Below, piece by piece: positions 35,433 through 41,528 of a DNA stretch of 64,000 bases (positions are counted from its first letter, which is position 1; each line of letters starts with the position of its first letter). The notes under the pieces are model-generated. The model searched no databases. It saw only the letters and a list, made by a program, of their open reading frames with translations, and was not told where the DNA came from. The DNA is taken from contig NZ_BOQL01000048.1 in assembly GCF_018332655.1 (NCBI RefSeq), positions 1 to 64,000 on the forward strand. The letters run 5' to 3'. The translations under genes were made by a program, and so were the position numbers. This DNA comes from Actinoplanes auranticolor (lineage in GTDB: Bacteria; Actinomycetota; Actinomycetes; Mycobacteriales; Micromonosporaceae).

Positions 35433-35792
35433 GTGGACGAGGTGGCGGCGGCGATCGCCGACCCGGTGCGGCGGGACATCCTGGTGATGTTGCGGGAGCA
35501 GTCGCTGCCCGCGGGGGAGATCGCCGGCCGGTTCGCCATCAGCCGGCCCGCCGTCAGCCGGCACCTGCGGGTGCTGCGGGAGAGCGGGCTGGTCCGCGAC
35601 ACGCTCGTCGGTCGCCGGCGCGTCTACGAGATCGACCCGTCGCGGTTCGCCGACCTGATCGGGTGGCTCGCGCAGTTCGCCGCCGCCGGTTGGGAGCGGC
35701 GCCTCGACGCGCTGGAGACCGAGGTCTATCGCACCCGTCGTGAGCGCCGCCGGGGTGCCACGACGGATCAACGACAGGAGAACACGGCATGA
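35433..35792 (+). CDS. ArsR-family transcriptional regulator
   Basis: A 119-residue winged-helix repressor: ADPVRRDILVMLREQSLPAGEIAGRFAISRPAVSRHLRVLRESGLV, then a beta wing (VGRRRVYEIDPSRF) and a C-terminal helix. No metal-binding Cys pair is seen, so it is probably not a metal sensor; it resembles the SdpR-like ArsR members that accompany SRPBCC proteins. GTG 35433 is leaderless (TACGCT 6 nt upstream). The stop overlaps the start of the SRPBCC gene (ATGA). Autoregulated through the palindrome upstream. Confidence 0.92.
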   Translation: MDEVAAAIADPVRRDILVMLREQSLPAGEIAGRFAISRPAVSRHLRVLRESGLVRDTLVGRRRVYEIDPSRFADLIGWLAQFAAAGWERRLDALETEVYRTRRERRRGATTDQRQENTA

Positions 35793-36298
35793 CCAGTTCA
35801 CCCATCGGCCGGCTCTTTCCCACCGCCGACGGCGCCGACCTCGTCGTCAACCGCACGTTCCGGGCGCCCATCGAGGACGTCTGGGCCAGCGTGACCGAAT
35901 CCGACCGCACCGCCCGCTGGTTCGGCGCGTGGCAAGGTGATGCCGCCCCGGGAGCCACGATCAAGGTGCAGATGGCCTTCGAGGAGCAGTCACCGTGGTT
36001 CGACTTCCGGATCGACGCGTGTGAGCCGCCGCGGCGCCTGGCCGTGTCGATGATCGACCAGTCCAGCAACCAGCGGTTGGAGCTGCTGCTGTCGCACGCC
36101 GACGGCCGGACCGAGCTGCGGCTGGTGCACCACCTCGACAACCCGGCCGAGGCCGGCGACATGGGACCCGGCTGGGAGTACTACCTCGACATGCTGGTGG
36201 CGGCCCGCGACGGCCTGCCCACGCCGGACTTCGGCGACTACTACCCGGCGATGAAGCCGTACTACGAAGGGCTGCTGACCCAGACCGACCCGGCGTGA
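35789..36298 (+). CDS. SRPBCC (AHSA1-like) domain protein
   Basis: A 169-residue START/Bet v1-fold protein of the AHSA1-like class: VVNRTFRAPIEDVWASVTESDRTARWFG at the N-terminus, internal hydrophobic pocket strands, and a GPGWEYYLDMLVAARDG helix at the C-terminus. It binds hydrophobic ligands in related proteins, but the ligand here is unknown. Translationally coupled to the ArsR gene by a 4-nt overlap, a pairing seen widely in actinobacteria. Confidence 0.9.
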   Translation: MTSSPIGRLFPTADGADLVVNRTFRAPIEDVWASVTESDRTARWFGAWQGDAAPGATIKVQMAFEEQSPWFDFRIDACEPPRRLAVSMIDQSSNQRLELLLSHADGRTELRLVHHLDNPAEAGDMGPGWEYYLDMLVAARDGLPTPDFGDYYPAMKPYYEGLLTQTDPA

Positions 36299-36304
36299 CC
36301 GGCC

Positions 36305-36335
36305 GGCCGCGCGGCGCCGCGGGGCGCCCGCGGCC
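36305..36335 (+). terminator. GC-rich hairpin after the ArsR-SRPBCC operon
   Basis: GGCCGCG (36305-36311) and CGCGGCC (36329-36335) form a 7-bp stem; the enclosed bases are also GC-rich and can pair further. It follows the SRPBCC stop by a few bases and is a probable terminator without a T-run. Confidence 0.5.
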
Positions 36336-36447
36336 CACCCGTCCCTGATCTTCCGCAGAACGCGCTGACGACCGTCGATCCGAAGCCGGTTGAGATCCGT
36401 ATCACTGTGAGGCCGGGTGCAGGGACCCGGCGAGCGGAGGCGCCACG

Positions 36448-37422
36448 GTGAACGGCAGGCATGGCAAGCGACCGCCGGAGTCCGCGCCGGGCCCGGACGC
36501 GTCCGACGGCCGGGACTGGTTCGAGCCGCGCGCTGCCGTGACCGAGCCGACGCAGGTCCTTCCGCTCGTCTCCGCGTCGCCGCCCCGGCTGCCACCGCCG
36601 ATGGTGGTCGCCCGCGCGGTGATCGTCTACCAGGAACGGCCCCGGCGCCCCTGGCGGCTCTGGGTCTTCACCGTGGCGCTCGTGGCGCTGACCGTGGGCG
36701 TCGTCCTCGGGCAGACGGCCGCGTTCGACCCGGTCTACCGGCCGGCGGCGGGCGCGCAGACCGAACCGCCACCGGTCGTGCCGTCGCCGAGCACGCTCCA
36801 GCAGCCGTGGCCGGAGGCCGCGCACCGGGTGACCGCGCCGCTCGGCGCGGTGCGGACGCGTCGGTTCGAGGTGGCCGGCGCCTCGGCGGTGCTGCGCGTC
36901 CGCGGCGTGGATCTCGGCGAGAACCTGCTCGACATCGCCACGACGGACCGCGGCGCGATCCCCGCTCTCACCGAGACGGAGAAGAGTTCCCGGCTCGAGC
37001 TGACCCCGACCGGGCAGGCCGGGACGGTGGGGGCCGAGATCCAGCTCAACTCGAAGGTGGCGTGGACCCTCAAGCTCGCCGGCGGCTCGTCCGAGCAGCT
37101 CATCGACATGCGTACCGGCGGCGTGGCCGGCATCGAGGTCACCGGGGGCACCAACCAGCTGGTTCTGCAGCTGCCCGAGCCGAAGGGCACCGTACGAATC
37201 TCGGTCAGCGGCACGGTCGGGGAGCTGATCGTGCGCACTGCGGGTGGCACCCCGGTCCGGCTCCGCCTGCGCGGTGGCGCGAAGACCGCCACCGTCGCGG
37301 GCCCGCCCCGCAAGGCCAAGGCCGGCGCCACGCTGACCTCCCCGGGTTGGTCGGCCGCCAAGAACCGCTACGACCTGGTCGCCTCCGACGCGGTGACCTC
37401 GGCCAGCTGGGCGGCGTCCTGA
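36448..37422 (+). CDS. Single-pass membrane protein with beta-rich outer domain
   Basis: A 324-residue protein: N-terminal Pro-rich cytoplasmic part (about 1-72), one membrane helix (about 73-90, WVFTVALVALTVGVVLG), then an extracellular beta-rich region (about 125-320) with repeating strand-turn units (LRLRGGAKTATV, VRISVSGTVGELIV). GTG 36448 has GGAGG 7 nt upstream. No family recognised. Possibly a membrane-anchored adhesin or sensor, but this is a guess from architecture only. Confidence 0.65.
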   Translation: MNGRHGKRPPESAPGPDASDGRDWFEPRAAVTEPTQVLPLVSASPPRLPPPMVVARAVIVYQERPRRPWRLWVFTVALVALTVGVVLGQTAAFDPVYRPAAGAQTEPPPVVPSPSTLQQPWPEAAHRVTAPLGAVRTRRFEVAGASAVLRVRGVDLGENLLDIATTDRGAIPALTETEKSSRLELTPTGQAGTVGAEIQLNSKVAWTLKLAGGSSEQLIDMRTGGVAGIEVTGGTNQLVLQLPEPKGTVRISVSGTVGELIVRTAGGTPVRLRLRGGAKTATVAGPPRKAKAGATLTSPGWSAAKNRYDLVASDAVTSASWAAS

Positions 37423-37431
37423 GACCCGGGA

Positions 37432-38421
37432 TCAATTCGGATGGATCAGAACCTTCAGTCCGGTACGGGCGGCAGCCGCGCTCAGGGCGGTGGTGACCGC
37501 ACTCAGCGGGAACACGTCGGAGACGATCGGCGCCAGGTCGACCAGGCCCCGCTCGGCCAGGTCGATCGCCCGCGGGTAGACCTCGCCCATCCGGCGGACC
37601 ATGACCAGCGTCAGGCCCTTCCGGCGGGCGAGCCCCGCACTGAACGAGGTGCGGTCCCCGTCGGGGATGCCGACCAGCACGACCCGGGCCCCGGGCTTGG
37701 CCAGCCGCAGCGCCGTGTCCACGGCCGCATCCGAGCCGGACACCTCGAAGACCACGTCGGCGACACCGGCCGCGTCGGCGTCGGCCGCCTCGGCCCCGAA
37801 CGACGCGGCGACGGCCATCCGGTGCGCCAACGGCTCGGCGGCCAGCACCCGGGTGGCGCCGTGCCGGCGAGCCAGCTGAACGAGCAGCAGGCCGATCGGT
37901 CCGCAGCCGACCACCGCCACCGTCGAAGCCATCCGCAGGTGCGCGAGGTCCAGGGCGTGCAGCGCGACACCGAGCGGTTCGAGCAGGGCGCCGTCGTCGT
38001 CGGAGAGGCCGTCCGGCAGCGGGTGCAGGCGGTCGGCCGGCCAGGTCAGGAACTGGCGCAGGCCGCCGTCGCAGGAGCCGTGCCCGGCGAAGACCACCTG
38101 GGGGCACAGGTTGCCGTACCCCTCCCGGCAGGGCTCGCAGACGCCGCACGGAATGGCCGGGTCGATCGCCACCCGGCGCCCGTCCTCGGGCCCGCCCCGG
38201 ATGACACCCGCCATCTCGTGGCCGAGCACGAGCGGCCGGGCCAGCACGGCGTCCCCGATCCCGCCCTCGGTGAACCAGTGCAGGTCGGAGCCGCAGATGC
38301 CGACCGAGGTCACCTCGACGAACCGCACGTCGGCGCTGCCGGGCGCGGGACGGTCCTCGGCGTGCAACCGCACGTCCCCGGCGCCATGGAGACGGGCCAC
38401 CTGCATGCTGAACTCGGTCAC
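37432..38421 (-). CDS. Zinc-dependent alcohol dehydrogenase, sorbitol/threonine-dehydrogenase-like
   Basis: A 329-residue zinc alcohol dehydrogenase family protein. Catalytic zinc residues in VGICGSDLHWF and GHE; structural zinc ligands CGVCEPCREGYGNLC; nucleotide binding VGCGPIGLLLVQLARRHGA. The GHEMAGVI and LGVALHALDLA segments fit polyol or threonine dehydrogenases. GTG 38421 is leaderless with TAGCGT 6 nt upstream; ATG 38406 is an internal alternative. Substrate is not determined by sequence. Confidence 0.87.
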   Translation of the reverse strand: MTEFSMQVARLHGAGDVRLHAEDRPAPGSADVRFVEVTSVGICGSDLHWFTEGGIGDAVLARPLVLGHEMAGVIRGGPEDGRRVAIDPAIPCGVCEPCREGYGNLCPQVVFAGHGSCDGGLRQFLTWPADRLHPLPDGLSDDDGALLEPLGVALHALDLAHLRMASTVAVVGCGPIGLLLVQLARRHGATRVLAAEPLAHRMAVAASFGAEAADADAAGVADVVFEVSGSDAAVDTALRLAKPGARVVLVGIPDGDRTSFSAGLARRKGLTLVMVRRMGEVYPRAIDLAERGLVDLAPIVSDVFPLSAVTTALSAAAARTGLKVLIHPN

Positions 38422-38483
38422 GGATGGACGCTAACACCGTTGCGGGGATCGCGAGTTGCCGATGCACCAGTCATGATCGGGAC

Positions 38484-38513
38484 ATGAACGACGCCGCGGT
38501 GCCCCGCCCATGA
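38484..38513 (+). CDS. Candidate 9-codon leader ORF overlapping the next gene
   Basis: ATG 38484 follows CATGAT by 6 nt, the leaderless arrangement seen elsewhere here. It encodes MNDAAVPRP and ends in a TGA that overlaps the ATG of the next gene (ATGA at 38510-38513), in another frame. It could deliver ribosomes to that gene, which has no ribosome site of its own. Speculative. Confidence 0.3.
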   Translation: MNDAAVPRP

Positions 38514-39328
38514 CCGCCGCCGACCTGCGGGCGCTGCTCGCCGCCGACCGCCTCACCCACGTACCAGGGGTCTGGGATCCGGCGAGCGCCGCGCTGGCGG
38601 TCCGGGCCGGGCACCGGGCCGTGCACCTGTCCGGGCAGGCGATCGCCGCTACCATGCTGGGCCGGCCGGACCTCGGCTTCACCCCGGCCACGCAGATCGC
38701 GGACCGCGCGGCGACCCTGACGCCGGCGCTCGACGGCGTGCCGCTGCTCGCCGACGCGGACATCGGCTACGACAATCCGGACGACGCGGTGTGGACGGCG
38801 CTCGCCTACCAGCGGGCCGGGATCAGCGGGATCATCCTGGACGACGGCGCGGACGCCGTGCGGTCGGCCGCCCGGATCACCGCGCTGGCCGCGCAGGCAC
38901 CCGGCATCGCGGTGATCGCGCGGGTCCGCAGCGGCAGGTTCACCGGGACGATCGAGCGGTGCCGGGCGTACGCGGCCGCCGGCGCGGACGCGGTTCTCCC
39001 GGTGGACATCTCCGAGGCGGAGGGGCTCGGCCGGTTGCGAGCGGCGCTGCCCGCCGTACCGCTGGTGGTGAGCCGATCCGAGAGCGCGAGCGGCCGCGGG
39101 CGCTTGACCGGCGCGGAGCTGGCCGGCTTCGGGGTACGCCTGGTGCTGCACCCGCTTGCTGCTGTGCTCGCGGCATTGCGGGCGGCGTCGCTGACCTACC
39201 GCGCGATCCTGGACGAGGGCGACGCCGAGGGAGTGGACCGGATTCCGCTGGCCGCGCTCGCGACGGTGACCGATTGGCCGGCGGCTGATGTCGCCGTCGC
39301 GCGCGGCACCGACAGGATCGACACCTGA
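38510..39328 (+). CDS. Isocitrate lyase/PEP mutase-family protein
   Basis: A 272-residue TIM-barrel protein of the isocitrate lyase/PEP mutase superfamily: PGVWDPASAALAVRAGHRAVHLSGQAIAATM, LADADIGYDNPDD (metal-binding Asp), and a VIARVRSGRF segment. The typical catalytic loop KKCGH of isocitrate lyase is not present, so it is more like a PEP mutase/oxaloacetate decarboxylase or 2-methylisocitrate lyase-like homologue; the reaction is uncertain. No clear Shine-Dalgarno; the ATG overlaps the stop of a 9-codon ORF. Confidence 0.8.
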   Translation: MTAADLRALLAADRLTHVPGVWDPASAALAVRAGHRAVHLSGQAIAATMLGRPDLGFTPATQIADRAATLTPALDGVPLLADADIGYDNPDDAVWTALAYQRAGISGIILDDGADAVRSAARITALAAQAPGIAVIARVRSGRFTGTIERCRAYAAAGADAVLPVDISEAEGLGRLRAALPAVPLVVSRSESASGRGRLTGAELAGFGVRLVLHPLAAVLAALRAASLTYRAILDEGDAEGVDRIPLAALATVTDWPAADVAVARGTDRIDT

Positions 39329-39342
39329 GGCCGGTTAATGGG

Positions 39343-39372
39343 TTGTCCGCCCGGCGGGGCGGGCCCTACCGT
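39343..39372 (+). promoter_or_regulatory. Candidate promoter of the leader ORF and tRNA array
   Basis: TTGTCC (39343-39348) and TACCGT (39367-39372) are 18 bp apart. The start would be near 39379, giving a leader of about 36 nt before the 44-codon ORF. No other promoter-like pair lies between this ORF and the first tRNA. Confidence 0.45.
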
Positions 39373-39414
39373 ATGGATCAACACCGAACGCACCGAGATG
39401 GTCAGGAGACCGAG

Positions 39415-39549
39415 ATGTTGTGGCAGCCCTCGAACACCGCGCGCCGGCTCACGCCGTGTCGCGAGGCTGGCGTGGAGCTGACCGGACGGCTCGGTGCGGT
39501 CAGCGGCCGGAACAACGGCCAGCAGGAATCGGGTAGGCGGCGCGGCTAG
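39415..39549 (+). CDS. 44-codon leader ORF before the tRNA array
   Basis: ATG 39415 has AGGAG 6 nt upstream and ends with TAG at 39547. Codons 3-19 hold, once each, a codon decoded by ten of the eleven array tRNAs: TGG, CAG, AAC, GCG, CGG, CTC, ACG, TGT, GAG, GGC; GAA (the eleventh) is codon 38. The peptide contains no Asp, Phe, His, Ile, Lys or Tyr, none of which is served by the array. The last codons and the stop form the left arm of an antiterminator hairpin. No homologous family is recognised, and the product is probably regulatory rather than functional as a protein. Confidence 0.5.
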   Translation: MLWQPSNTARRLTPCREAGVELTGRLGAVSGRNNGQQESGRRRG

Positions 39550-39572
39550 CGCACCTCGGCACAGCCGCCGCC
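39536..39572 (+). promoter_or_regulatory. Antiterminator hairpin overlapping leader stop and terminator
   Basis: GGCGGC-gc-GGCT (39536-39547) can pair with AGCCGCCGCC (39563-39572) over 10 bp with a 2-nt bulge. The right arm contains the left arm of the terminator, so the two folds are mutually exclusive. A ribosome at the leader stop would cover the left arm and favour the terminator. Confidence 0.55.
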
Positions 39573-39600
39573 CACGCCCTCACGGGCCGGGCGGCTTTTT
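39563..39600 (+). terminator. Intrinsic terminator 11 nt before the tRNA array
   Basis: AGCCGCC (39563-39569) pairs with GGCGGCT (39590-39596), extended inside by GCCC/GGGC (39570-39573 with 39584-39587), and is followed directly by a run of five T (39596-39600). The first tRNA begins at 39612, so transcription of the array from upstream requires bypass of this terminator. Confidence 0.75.
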
Positions 39601-39611
39601 CGTATCCCCCT

Positions 39612-39684
39612 ACGGGTGTAGCTCAATCGGTAGAGCAACGGTCTCCAAAGCCGTGTGTTGCGGGTTCGACTCCTGCCGCCCGTG
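39612..39684 (+). tRNA. tRNA-Trp (CCA)
   Basis: Acceptor ACGGGTG/CGCCCGT (one G-U), D-arm GCTC/GAGC, anticodon stem ACGGT/GCCGT around CTCCAAA (anticodon CCA), T-arm GCGGG/CCTGC with TTCGACT. Discriminator G. No encoded CCA end. First tRNA of the array, 11 nt after the terminator. Confidence 0.9.
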
Positions 39685-39779
39685 CTCCACGCCCCGGTTC
39701 CGGCCGGCGGCAACGGTGTTTGAAAACTCCACAGTGGATGACAGCAGAACGTCCGCCGCACTCTCGGATGCGGCGGTGA

Positions 39780-39853
39780 CGCCCGTGAGGCTGAGGGAGG
39801 TAGACCACCGGACTCTCGATCCGGAGGACCGGGTTCGACCCCCGGACGGGCGA
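39780..39853 (+). tRNA. tRNA-Glu (CTC), unusual D-arm
   Basis: Acceptor CGCCCGT/ACGGGCG pairs perfectly; anticodon stem CCGGA/TCCGG with loop CTCTCGA (anticodon CTC); T-arm CCGGG/CCCGG with TTCGACC. Position 8 is G rather than the near-universal T, and the D-stem (GGCT/GACC) has a mismatch. It may be a diverged or inactive tRNA. Confidence 0.65.
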
Positions 39854-40052
39854 CGGCACCACCTTTGGCGGCCCGGTGGGCCCGGCGGACGCGCCGGCCC
39901 GGCGACGGCCGCCCGGAGCCGGGAAGGGGCGGGGGACACCGCGCGCCGGCTACCACGGGTCTCGACCCGTGGCGGCTCGCCGGCCGGGAAGAGCGCAACC
40001 CGGCCAACGCGGAAGGTCACCACCCCCTCCCGGCGCCCCTGTCGCGGGGCAT

Positions 40053-40127
40053 GCGGCTGTAGCTCAGTGGTAGAGCGCGACGTTGCCATCGTCGAGGTCC
40101 CGGGTTCGAGCCCCGGCAGCCGCTCCA
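40053..40127 (+). tRNA. tRNA-Gly (GCC), CCA encoded
   Basis: Acceptor GCGGCTG/CAGCCGC, D-arm GCTC/GAGC, anticodon stem CGACG/CGTCG around TTGCCAT (GCC), T-arm CCGGG/CCCGG. Discriminator T followed by CCA. The only member of the array with an encoded CCA; all stems are perfect. Confidence 0.9.
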
Positions 40128-40195
40128 CACGTTCCGGCAGCGCGCTCACGTGGCGCTGCACCCGGCCGGCGGGGCCGCGACCTCGCCGGCCCCCT

Positions 40196-40269
40196 TGCGG
40201 GCTGGTGCAATCCGGCAGCACACCCGGCTCTGAACCGGGAGGTCGGGGGTTCGAATCCTCCGCCCGCAG
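40196..40269 (+). tRNA. tRNA-Gln (CTG)
   Basis: Acceptor TGCGGGC/GCCCGCA perfect, D-stem GTGC/GCAC, anticodon stem CCCGG/CCGGG around CTCTGAA (CTG), T-arm GGGGG/CCTCC with TTCGAAT. Discriminator G. All core elements present. Confidence 0.85.
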
Positions 40270-40274
40270 CTCAC

Positions 40275-40347
40275 GCCCTCGTAGCCCAACGGCAGAGGCC
40301 CGACGTTGAGGACGTCGCCAGTGCGCGTTCGAATCGCGCCGAGGGCA
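40275..40347 (+). tRNA. tRNA with Leu (GAG) anticodon but class I body
   Basis: Acceptor GCCCTCG/CGAGGGC perfect, anticodon stem CGACG/CGTCG around TTGAGGA (GAG), T-arm GCGCG/CGCGC. The variable region is only five bases (CCAGT), whereas bacterial Leu tRNAs have a long extra arm. Discriminator A. Charging by LeuRS is doubtful. Confidence 0.75.
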
Positions 40348-40358
40348 CGCAGTATCAC

Positions 40359-40431
40359 GCCAGCGCAGCACGACCGGTCGTGCACCCGTTTCGTAATCGG
40401 GAGGTAGCGGGTTCGAGTCCCGCCGCTGGCT
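40359..40431 (+). tRNA. tRNA-Thr (CGT)
   Basis: Acceptor GCCAGCG/CGCTGGC perfect, D-stem GCAC/GTGC, anticodon loop TTCGTAA (CGT) closed by stem CCCGT/TCGGG with a T-T mismatch at the loop-proximal pair, T-arm GCGGG/CCCGC with TTCGAGT. Discriminator T. Position 8 is C. Confidence 0.8.
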
Positions 40432-40439
40432 CAACACCT

Positions 40440-40512
40440 GGGCTCGTAGCTCATCTGGTAGAGCGCCCGTGTCGCAAGCGGGAGGTGGCCGGTTCGACTC
40501 CGGCCGGGTCCA
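40440..40512 (+). tRNA. tRNA-Ala (CGC)
   Basis: Acceptor GGGCTCG/CGGGTCC; the third pair is the G3-U70 wobble that marks Ala tRNAs for alanyl-tRNA synthetase. D-arm GCTC/GAGC, anticodon loop GTCGCAA (CGC), T-arm GCCGG/CCGGC. Discriminator A. Confidence 0.9.
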
Positions 40513-40555
40513 CGCAGGAAACCGCCGGTAGCGGCGGTCAGGGAGAACCCGCCTC

Positions 40556-40629
40556 GGCGCGGTGGACGAAAGGTAGAGTCGCCCGGTTTTCGCCCGGGAC
40601 ATGTGCGGGTTCGAATCCCGTCCGCGCTG
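40556..40629 (+). tRNA. tRNA-Glu (TTC)
   Basis: Acceptor GGCGCGG/CCGCGCT (first pair G-U), short D-stem GAC/GTC, anticodon stem CCCGG/CCGGG around TTTTCGC (TTC), T-arm GCGGG/CCCGT with TTCGAAT. Discriminator G. The variable region is six bases. Confidence 0.8.
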
Positions 40630-40634
40630 CACGG

Positions 40635-40708
40635 TCCGGCGTCGCCCAATCGGCAGGGCAGCGCACTGTTAATGCGTACAGGTGAAGGTTCGAGTCCTTC
40701 CGCCGGAG
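40635..40708 (+). tRNA. tRNA-Asn (GTT)
   Basis: Acceptor TCCGGCG/CGCCGGA perfect, D-arm GCCC/GGGC, anticodon stem GCGCA/TGCGT around CTGTTAA (GTT), T-arm GAAGG/CCTTC with TTCGAGT. Discriminator G as in Asn tRNAs. Only 5 nt separate it from the previous tRNA. Confidence 0.88.
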
Positions 40709-40762
40709 CAGATCCCCGGCCCGTGTGGGAGCATGGCGCCATGATGATCGACCGAAAGGGTC

Positions 40763-41284
40763 ATGCCGCGTAAGCGGCCGGGCGCGATCCGCGCCACACC
40801 ACCAGCCGCCCGTCGTGCCGTCCGCCAGTGGACCGGCGAAGGCGGTGGTCCCATCGACCGGCTGTCTCCCGCCGCCACCGCCGTCGTCCGAGCGGTCGAG
40901 CTCGGCGGTTGTCTGGGTCGGTACGCCCAGGACGGAAAGGGTTACGACTCCGACCTCTTCAGCGAACACATCCGTCCCGGGCACACTGCCACTTTCCTGG
41001 CGCAGTATCGCGAGTTTCTCCGGCAGCCCGGACACAAGCTCCGCCTCGAAGCGTCGCTCTGTCCCGCCTGTCCCGGCTGCCAGTACGACGATCTGGCGGT
41101 CGTGCGGGACGCGCTGGAGGCCGTGACCCGTCGCCTGCCACCGCCGGCCCGCATGGAGATGCGCCGACTGCTGAGCCGCCTCGACGACGAGTTCCGGCGC
41201 CGCACCCTTCCCGACTCCCTTCCCCGGACGAGTTGGAATGGCGACCCGCTGCCCTGGTGGCATCGGCGAATCTACAAGAACTGA
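40763..41284 (+). CDS. Unknown protein with CPACPGC motif inside the tRNA array
   Basis: A 173-residue protein between the Asn and Arg tRNAs. The N-terminus is very basic (MPRKRPGAIR), a middle part reads as helical, and residues 100-106 are CPACPGC (Cys100, 103 and 106), which could bind a metal. The C-terminus WWHRRIYKN is basic and aromatic, suggesting RNA binding, but no family is recognised. ATG 40763 has AAAGGG very close upstream. It reads only 7 nt into the next tRNA leader region, so it is co-transcribed with the array. Role unknown; a tRNA-related role is a guess from position. Confidence 0.6.
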   Translation: MPRKRPGAIRATPPAARRAVRQWTGEGGGPIDRLSPAATAVVRAVELGGCLGRYAQDGKGYDSDLFSEHIRPGHTATFLAQYREFLRQPGHKLRLEASLCPACPGCQYDDLAVVRDALEAVTRRLPPPARMEMRRLLSRLDDEFRRRTLPDSLPRTSWNGDPLPWWHRRIYKN

Positions 41285-41290
41285 TGGTCT

Positions 41291-41363
41291 GCCCTCGTAG
41301 CTCAGCGGACAGAGCACCGGATTCCGGATCCGGGGGCCGCTGGTTCGATCCCAGCCGGGGGCA
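41291..41363 (+). tRNA. tRNA-Arg (CCG)
   Basis: Acceptor GCCCTCG/CGGGGGC (one G-U), D-arm GCTC/GAGC, anticodon stem CCGGA/TCCGG around TTCCGGA (CCG), T-arm GCTGG/CCAGC with TTCGATC. Discriminator A. Starts 6 nt after the stop of the embedded gene. Confidence 0.88.
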
Positions 41364-41368
41364 CGCAC

Positions 41369-41439
41369 GGCCGTATGCCCGAGTGGTCAGGGGCCCGTCT
41401 GCAACACGGGACACGCCGGTTCGAATCCGGCTTCGGCCT
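41369..41439 (+). tRNA. tRNA-Cys (GCA)
   Basis: Acceptor GGCCGTA/TTCGGCC (one T-T mismatch), D-stem CCC/GGG, anticodon stem CCCGT/ACGGG around CTGCAAC (GCA), T-arm GCCGG/CCGGC with TTCGAAT. Discriminator T, as in Cys tRNAs. Last tRNA of the array. Confidence 0.85.
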
Positions 41440-41528
41440 CGAGGCTGTCATCCACTGGGGAGTGCCTACTGTGACGTGGGTCTCGCGACGAGAATGCAGG
41501 GACGTCCGGGCCGCGGCCACAAGGAGAC

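Noticed and set aside
39343..39612. T-box riboswitch before the array
   Set aside because: No T-box consensus or specifier loop seen; the leader ORF and switching hairpins explain it better.
39741..39776. Hairpin CCGCCGCA/TGCGGCGG with loop CTCTCGGA before the Glu tRNA
   Set aside because: Looks like an anticodon arm but no other tRNA parts pair; kept only as spacer structure.
39854..40052. Possible further tRNA between Glu(CTC) and Gly
   Set aside because: Only a hairpin CCACGGGT/ACCCGTGG with CTCG loop and no TTCGA-type T-arm or acceptor stem could be built.
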